Assembly (NCBI GenBank): GCA_002771315.1
Contig: PCSF01000089.1
Coordinates: 1-9,943 of the forward strand
Length of the DNA stretch: 9,943 nucleotides
Source of the DNA: Desulfobacterales bacterium CG23_combo_of_CG06-09_8_20_14_all_52_9
Lineage (GTDB): Bacteria; Desulfobacterota; Desulfobacteria; Desulfobacterales; UBA2156
Direction of reading: 5' to 3'
Shown: positions 6,486 through 9,943 of the stretch, in pieces
Numbering within the stretch: position 1 is the stretch's first letter
Layout: each line of letters starts with the position of its first letter
Notes under the pieces: model-generated
What the model was told of the DNA's origin: nothing
Database searches by the model: none
Seen by the model: only the letters and a program-made list of their open reading frames with translations
Position numbers and translations under genes: made by a program

Positions 6486-7349
6486 ATGACTTCCGATACC
6501 CTCAGAGGCATTCAACGCATAGGATTCATCGGCGGGGGCAATATGGGAGAGGCCTTTATCGGTGCCTTGATACGGTCGAAAACCGTCGATCCTCAGTCGG
6601 TCCTTGTCTCGGACAAGGATCCAGGCCGCCTGAAGACCCTTGCCCGGATTTATGGCGTCGAAACGACGACGGAAAACCTCCAGGTCTTTTCGGCCTGTGA
6701 TGCGGTCATCCTCGCGGTCAAGCCCCAACAGATGCATCCGGTCCTTTCCGAACTCGCCGGATCAAGGGATCGGAGGGCGCAAAAAAAGAAGCTGCTTATC
6801 TCTATCGCCGCAGGGATTCCTCTTAAAAAAATCGAGGCCCTGCTGTATCCGCCACTCTCCGAGGCCCGGAAAAAGCGGCTCCCCATTATCCGGGTCATGC
6901 CCAATACCCCCTCCCAGGTCCTCAGGGGTGTCAGCGGCATGAGCCCGAACCGCTACGCCACGCGGCAAGATATTCGAGCAACCCGAAAAATCCTTTCCGC
7001 CATCGGGTGCGTCCTGGAATTTTCCGAAAAGGATCTGGACGCGGTGACCGCCCTCTCAGGGTCAGGACCCGCCTATGTCTTTTATTTCATCGAGGCGCTG
7101 ATCGAAGCCGGGGTTCGAGTCGGTCTCAGCAAGGAAGCCTCTGCGGTGCTGACCATGGAAACCTTCCGGGGTGCTCTGGCCCTCCTTGAAGAGCGGGGTG
7201 AATCTCCCGAGGTGCTCCGCCGGAAAGTCACTTCTCCGGGCGGTACCACTGAGGCGGCCCTTGGCGTCATGGAAAGAGGCGGTGTCGATGATCTGATCAT
7301 CGAAGCGGTCCTCGCAGCAACCGAACGCTCCAAAGCCATCAGCCGTTGA
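6486..7349 (+). CDS. proC: Pyrroline-5-carboxylate reductase
   Basis: ProC reduces pyrroline-5-carboxylate to L-proline with NAD(P)H in the cytoplasm. The 287 residues contain the N-terminal Rossmann motif IGFIGGGNMGEA (12-23), AVILAVKPQQ (73-82), RVMPNTPSQVLRGVSGM (136-152), SGSGPAYVF (191-199) and the family signature RRKVTSPGGTTEAALGVME (245-263) that forms the dimer and active site. The 287-residue length is a little longer than the usual 265-275, the excess being a few extra N-terminal residues and an Arg/Lys-rich loop near 94-102 and 128-132. The start at 6486 is chosen on its ribosome binding site. The gene is divergent from yggT; proC and yggT are neighbours in many genomes but usually co-directional. 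No clear terminator follows. Assignment is secure. Confidence 0.96.
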   Translation: MTSDTLRGIQRIGFIGGGNMGEAFIGALIRSKTVDPQSVLVSDKDPGRLKTLARIYGVETTTENLQVFSACDAVILAVKPQQMHPVLSELAGSRDRRAQKKKLLISIAAGIPLKKIEALLYPPLSEARKKRLPIIRVMPNTPSQVLRGVSGMSPNRYATRQDIRATRKILSAIGCVLEFSEKDLDAVTALSGSGPAYVFYFIEALIEAGVRVGLSKEASAVLTMETFRGALALLEERGESPEVLRRKVTSPGGTTEAALGVMERGGVDDLIIEAVLAATERSKAISR

Positions 7350-7481
7350 ACCATCCCCGGCTAAGAGCATCCCATGGCCGCTTCCGATTTACTGACCAAA
7401 CGAAGCATCCTGTAGGGTATGGAACATTCAAGAGATAAAATTGATGGCTTCGAAAAAAGTCGAAAATGCTCTCTTTCCATC

Positions 7482-7501
7482 ATTCCGGCGAAAGCCGGAA
7501 T
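7482..7501. repeat. Perfect hairpin inside the repeat (8-bp stem, GAAA loop)
   Basis: ATTCCGGC (7482-7489), loop GAAA, GCCGGAAT (7494-7501). The stem is fully paired with a stable tetraloop. No U-tract follows, so it is not a standard intrinsic terminator for proC, 130 bases upstream. CCAG just after it can pair with CTGG at 7530-7533, giving a larger fold with the second hairpin. Confidence 0.85.
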
Positions 7502-7534
7502 CCAGTGTTTTCAAGTACTTATGAAACCCCTGGA

Positions 7535-7552
7535 CCCCGTTTTTCAACGGGG
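7535..7552. repeat. Second hairpin inside the repeat (7-bp stem)
   Basis: CCCCGTT (7535-7541), loop TTTC, AACGGGG (7546-7552), fully paired. It is followed by GACGACTTTTTAC, whose T-run begins eight bases after the stem; that could give weak rho-independent termination on the plus strand, but the spacing is poor. Confidence 0.75.
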
Positions 7553-7606
7553 TGACGACTTTTTACTTTACCATCCCAATTTTGAGTTTTTACGATTTCA
7601 TCAAAA

Positions 7607-7634
7607 TTGACAAAATAAATAGGGTATTTATATT
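7607..7634 (+). promoter_or_regulatory. Sigma-70-type promoter upstream of ccdA
   Basis: TTGACA (7607-7612, six of six) and TATATT (7629-7634, five of six) are 16 bases apart in an AT-rich segment. This is the best promoter match in the window. Transcription would start near 7641, giving a leader of about 150 bases before the ccdA ATG. The -35 begins only two bases after the right end of the repeat. Confidence 0.6.
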
Positions 7635-7640
7635 GATTCA

Positions 7641-7790
7641 AAATACGCCTCCTGATTTAAATTATAAGGGACTTTTTCATTCCGAATTCTGCATGTTGTC
7701 GTTGCCTGAAAGGCAGCTCCTCTTGTTTGAAGCAGAAACCGGATCAAACCTATCGGTTGCGGTGGTAATCCTTTTAAGAGATCCTTTTCC
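7641..7790 (+). other. Leader of the ccdA transcript with two small hairpins
   Basis: The stretch is long for a plain 5' leader. It can form TGCCT-gaa-AGGCA (7703-7715), and a 7-bp stem with one bulged base, AACC(G)GAT with ATCGGTT (7737-7758, loop CAAACCT). The only Shine-Dalgarno-like bases before ATG 7791 are AAGAG at 7776-7780, ten bases away. A 34-codon frame from ATG 7694 crosses into the start of ccdA and stops at 7797, but has no ribosome binding site. I do not recognise a known riboswitch; the structures may be coincidental. Confidence 0.3.
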
Positions 7791-8492
7791 ATGCTGACGG
7801 AAACCGTTTCATATCCCGCCGCCTTTCTGGCAGGATTTTTATCATTTACTTCTCCTTGTATCCTGCCTTTGGTGCCGGCCTATTTCACGTTCATCACCGG
7901 GTTGTCCCTGGAACAGCTCACGGATAACAATCTCGCTATCCGTCATCGGGTCCTGGCGGCCACACTCTCTTTTGTCGCAGGTTTTTCCCTGGTCTTCATC
8001 CTTATGGGGGCGTCGGCTTCTTACCTGGGGGGTGTTCTTTTTGAGTACAAGAACCTTGTCCGGGTCATCGGAGGTTTCCTGATTCTCCTTTTCGGAATCC
8101 ACCTCAGCGGGATTTTTCGTATCAAAGCCCTTGATTTCGAAAAGCGGATCCACCTCAGGACTAAGCCTGGCCATGCCTTTGGAACGCTGGCAGTCGGGAT
8201 GGCTTTCGGAGCCGGGTGGAGCCCATGCATCGGTCCTTTGCTTGGTTCCATCCTGATCCTTGCCGGAAACCAGGAAACGGTATTGGAAGGGACGATTCTT
8301 CTGGCCTTCTATGCAGCCGGACTGGCCATCCCCTTTTTGATCCTTTCCGTTTTCATCCATTTTTTCTTGGCCATAGTCCGAAAAACACAAAAGACCACCC
8401 GATATGCCAACGCTGTTGCAGGAATTCTCTTGATCGGGATGGGACTCTTGCTGATAACCGATAAACTGAGTCTCCTAGCTTTTTCGAGGTGA
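7791..8492 (+). CDS. ccdA: CcdA/DsbD-type cytochrome c biogenesis transmembrane protein
   Basis: CcdA carries reducing equivalents from cytoplasmic thioredoxin across the inner membrane to periplasmic thiol proteins. The 233 residues contain six hydrophobic segments (about 11-33, 53-75, 89-108, 131-155, 164-190, 206-226). The redox pair is in the expected places: C23 in FTSPCILPLVPAY and C146 in GWSPCIGPLLGS, each flanked by the prolines that mark this family. The loop between helices 3 and 4 (about 110-130) is charged. It is followed five bases after its stop by an exported thioredoxin-like gene, so the pair acts as a split DsbD. The ATG at 7791 has only a weak AAGAG upstream. Whether it serves cytochrome c maturation or general periplasmic disulfide reduction cannot be told; no Ccm/Res genes are in view. 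Confidence 0.93.
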   Translation: MLTETVSYPAAFLAGFLSFTSPCILPLVPAYFTFITGLSLEQLTDNNLAIRHRVLAATLSFVAGFSLVFILMGASASYLGGVLFEYKNLVRVIGGFLILLFGIHLSGIFRIKALDFEKRIHLRTKPGHAFGTLAVGMAFGAGWSPCIGPLLGSILILAGNQETVLEGTILLAFYAAGLAIPFLILSVFIHFFLAIVRKTQKTTRYANAVAGILLIGMGLLLITDKLSLLAFSR

Positions 8493-8497
8493 TCATC

Positions 8498-8971
8498 ATG
8501 AAGATTAATTCCCGGTGGATTTCCTTTATCCTCCTTTTATTAATCCCCTTTTTCCTCACCAGGGCTTCTTCTGCCGGTACGGAAGCCGTCTCCAAAGTGC
8601 GCTGGCACACCTATTCGGAAGGGATGGCTTTGAGCAAAGAAGAAAACAAAAAGGTCTTTGTATATTTCTGGGCCGAATGGTGCGCTTATTGCACCAAAAT
8701 GGCTAAAGAGACCTTCATGAACCCCGACGTCGTCGAGTACCTGAATAATTCTTTCGTCAGCATCAAGGTCGATTATGACCGGGAGCAAAACGTTGTATCC
8801 CAATTCGGCATACGCGGGCTTCCCACCTCATTTTTTATTAACGAAACCGGTGATCAGATCGGGAGTCGGCCGGGATATATCTCTGCCAACGATCTTACCT
8901 CCACGCTGAAATATATCCATACCGACAGCTACAAGACCATGACCCTGAAGATGTTTTTAAAGAATAAGTGA
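8498..8971 (+). CDS. Exported thioredoxin-like protein (DsbD-gamma/thioredoxin_7 type)
   Basis: The 157 residues start with a typical Sec signal: MKINSR, a hydrophobic core (ISFILLLLIPFFL, 8-20) and a likely cut after RASSA (residue 26). There is no lipobox cysteine, so the product should be soluble in the periplasm or held by an uncut signal. The mature part is a thioredoxin fold: VFVYFWAEWCAYC (53-65) with active-site C62 and C65, and the cis-proline P109 in RGLPTSF. EGMALSKEENKKV ahead of it resembles the DsbD C-terminal domain. ATG 8498 is chosen over GTG 8489 because GAGGTGAT (8486-8493) sits just before it. It probably takes electrons from the CcdA-like protein encoded immediately upstream and reduces periplasmic disulfides; the final target is unknown. 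Confidence 0.9.
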   Translation: MKINSRWISFILLLLIPFFLTRASSAGTEAVSKVRWHTYSEGMALSKEENKKVFVYFWAEWCAYCTKMAKETFMNPDVVEYLNNSFVSIKVDYDREQNVVSQFGIRGLPTSFFINETGDQIGSRPGYISANDLTSTLKYIHTDSYKTMTLKMFLKNK

Positions 8972-8989
8972 AGCGGCGGAATATTGGAC

Positions 8990-9652
8990 ATGGAAACGGG
9001 AAAAGCATCCTTGAATCTGCCTGCGGTAGAGCGGATCATCCGGGAAATCAGGCCCATGAATCAGCCCGAGGAAGGCTGCTTTGACGCCACGGCCGTGTTC
9101 TTGCTCCTCTTTGACATCCTGAATCCCCACCTCCTGGCGGTCCTTAAATCCGACACCGAGGGATATCCCTGGCGCAACCAGGTGGCTCTCCCGGGCGGGC
9201 ATGTGGATGAAAAGGATGACACGGCCCTAGATGCAGCATTCCGGGAGCTGGAAGAAGAACTCCAAATAACCCGGAAGGATGTCCGCTACATCGGAACGCT
9301 GGGACATTTTCAGACCATCAACAACAAAGACATTGAGGTATTTGCCGGCGCCTGGAACGGCCGGGGGAACTTGAGCTTCGACAAGGCCGAAATATCACGG
9401 ATTTTTAAACTTCCCATTTCCCCCCTTCTTCAGATCCACGTGGCGCGCGGATATCACGGCCGCCTGCCGGGAGTCCTCGAACTGAGCTATCCTGTCGAGG
9501 ATGTGCAGATTTGGGGGGTGACCGGAAAGATTATTCATTTTTTGCTCGAACAGCTTTATTCGGTTTTTGTTACAGAGATCTATTCCGCGTCGGGAGTGAA
9601 AAAAGGATCATTCGGTAAGACGCCTAAGGTGCCGGCGAATAAGACGGATTGA
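8990..9652 (+). CDS. NUDIX hydrolase, CoA-pyrophosphatase-like
   Basis: The protein has 220 residues with a NUDIX fold. The box runs LPGGHVDEKDD followed by TALDAAFRELEEELQI (67-93): the spacing between GG and REL is one residue longer than in MutT but the same as in the NudL/CoA-diphosphatase group. The metal-binding glutamates E86 and E88-E90 are present. The segment LLAVLKSDTEGYPWRNQVALPGG (48-70) is a loose version of the NudL signature, with Lys in place of the usual Arg, so the true substrate is uncertain. WGVTGKIIHFLL (175-186) is also typical of the CoA-diphosphatase group. ATG 8990 is preferred over TTG 8984 because GGCGGA lies nine bases before it. It follows the thioredoxin gene by 18 bases, and its 3' end overlaps the convergent membrane-protein gene by 45 bases. 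Confidence 0.88.
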   Translation: METGKASLNLPAVERIIREIRPMNQPEEGCFDATAVFLLLFDILNPHLLAVLKSDTEGYPWRNQVALPGGHVDEKDDTALDAAFRELEEELQITRKDVRYIGTLGHFQTINNKDIEVFAGAWNGRGNLSFDKAEISRIFKLPISPLLQIHVARGYHGRLPGVLELSYPVEDVQIWGVTGKIIHFLLEQLYSVFVTEIYSASGVKKGSFGKTPKVPANKTD

Positions 9653-9865
9653 AACCGATACCATGACCACCGCGCTCAGAACCGAGAGTAAAACCGGCAC
9701 CCAGATGACAGTGTCCGCAATTCCATCCTCGAAAGAAACCGCGATGCCGGCAAGGGCGAAAAGAAAAACGGCCGCCATGACCCCGATAAGAACCAGACAC
9801 GCAGGGGTCAGGTCGTACCAGGGAATAATGGCGCGCCTAAAAACCGGGCTTTTTTCCAGACCCAC
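9608..9865 (-). CDS. Small two-helix membrane protein of unknown function
   Basis: The frame encodes 85 residues from a GTG at 9865; an in-frame stop lies only two codons further upstream (9874-9872), so the start is well bounded. A basic N-terminus (EKSPVFRRAIIPWYDLTP) precedes a first helix at about 22-43 (ACLVLIGVMAAVFLFALAGI), a short acidic loop (SFEDGIAD) and a second helix at about 53-74 (VIWVPVLLSVLSAVVMVSVS), ending in a strongly basic tail (RLIRRHLRR). This hairpin layout with both ends inside is convincing for a real protein. The RRAIIPWYD motif recalls uncharacterised small membrane proteins of sulfate reducers, from memory only. A GGAG lies about 11 bases upstream. The last 45 bases overlap the NUDIX gene tail to tail. 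No function is proposed. Confidence 0.65.
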   Translation of the reverse strand: MGLEKSPVFRRAIIPWYDLTPACLVLIGVMAAVFLFALAGIAVSFEDGIADTVIWVPVLLSVLSAVVMVSVSIRLIRRHLRRLTE

Positions 9866-9927
9866 GGGCAGTCAAACTCCGCGACTATGAGTCACGGGCC
9901 TCTTTTTAAAATTTAAAGCAATAAAAA

Positions 9928-9943
9928 TTGATGAAATCGTAAA
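9928..9943. repeat. Cut-off end of a second copy of the palindromic repeat
   Basis: The final 16 bases, TTGATGAAATCGTAAA, are identical to the reverse complement of 7589-7604, the right arm of the repeat at 7441. An exact 16-base match within 10 kb is unlikely by chance, so a second copy (in opposite orientation, or starting with its arm) probably extends beyond the window. Confidence 0.6.

Larger units (their letters stand above)
7441..7604. repeat. Palindromic dispersed repeat (MITE/REP-like) with terminal inverted arms
   Basis: The segment is bounded by imperfect inverted arms: 7441-7468 (TTGATGGCTTCG and following A-rich part) and the reverse complement of 7577-7604 (TTGATGAAATCG and following), identical at 21 of 28 positions. 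Inside are two GC-rich hairpins and a second partner for the left arm at 7556-7566 (CGACTTTTTAC). The motif ATTCCGGCGAAAGCCGGAAT followed by CCAG resembles the dispersed palindromic repeats I know from many proteobacterial and sulfate-reducer genomes. No ORF of credible quality lies in it. It fills the gap between proC and the ccdA operon, and the same end motif recurs at 9928. It probably moved through a transposase in trans, or is a degenerate remnant; that is inference. Confidence 0.7.

Noticed and set aside
7419..7610. A 63-codon frame running through the palindromic repeat
   Set aside because: It reads through both hairpins of a non-coding repeat and has no ribosome binding site.
7694..7797. 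A 34-codon upstream frame overlapping the start of ccdA
   Set aside because: No Shine-Dalgarno and no clear protein feature; kept only as a remark in the leader entry.
7842..8390. A 182-codon minus-strand frame opposite ccdA
   Set aside because: It is highly charged with no motif, as expected from the complement of membrane-helix codons.
9866..9927. Promoter for the small membrane protein gene
   Set aside because: The region is AT-rich, but no -35/-10 pair with acceptable spacing was found on the minus strand.

Overview
The window looks like chromosomal DNA of a Gram-negative bacterium, most likely of the Desulfobacterota (former Deltaproteobacteria). The reasons are the combination of two PilT-family ATPases with a DivIVA-like and a YggT protein, an MJ0042-type zinc ribbon fused to a receiver-like domain, a split DsbD-type thiol relay, and a palindromic dispersed repeat of the kind common in sulfate-reducer genomes. 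This assignment is inference from gene content; no rRNA or other direct marker is present. Most of the window is housekeeping and motility DNA. There are no transposase, integrase, CRISPR, tRNA or rRNA genes.

Layout. (1) Bases 1-1374, plus strand: the C-terminal part of a lipid/diacylglycerol-kinase-like protein that enters from outside the window, joined by an ATGA overlap to pyrF. (2) Bases 1413-6329, minus strand: one tight co-directional run, read from right to left as yggT, divIVA, pilT, a PilU-like second retraction ATPase, a zinc-ribbon/receiver-like protein, a metallo-beta-lactamase-fold hydrolase and possibly a 31-residue membrane micro-ORF. Gaps are at most 49 bases and the last junctions overlap. 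(3) Bases 6330-6485: a divergent promoter region. (4) Bases 6486-7349, plus strand: proC. (5) Bases 7350-7790: about 440 bases without a convincing gene. Bases 7350-7440 show nothing I recognise. Then come an inverted-repeat element with two internal hairpins (7441-7604), a good sigma-70-like promoter just outside its right edge, and a leader of about 150 bases with two small hairpins. (6) Bases 7791-9652, plus strand: ccdA-like membrane reductant carrier, exported thioredoxin-like protein and a NUDIX hydrolase. (7) Bases 9608-9865, minus strand: a small two-helix membrane protein whose 3' end overlaps that of the NUDIX gene. (8) Bases 9928-9943: the cut-off end of what looks like a second copy of the repeat.

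How the genes work together. The minus-strand run couples the YlmG/YggT-DivIVA envelope and division pair with the type IV pilus retraction motors and a small putative signalling protein, which suggests a pole- or envelope-linked motility unit. The CcdA/thioredoxin pair should move electrons from the cytoplasm to a periplasmic thiol target. PyrF (pyrimidine synthesis) and ProC (proline synthesis) are ordinary metabolic genes. I see no clear new defence or mobile system. The points most worth following up are the non-canonical start of the hydrolase gene, the zinc-ribbon/receiver protein beside pilT/pilU, the micro-ORF, and the repeat with its adjacent promoter.
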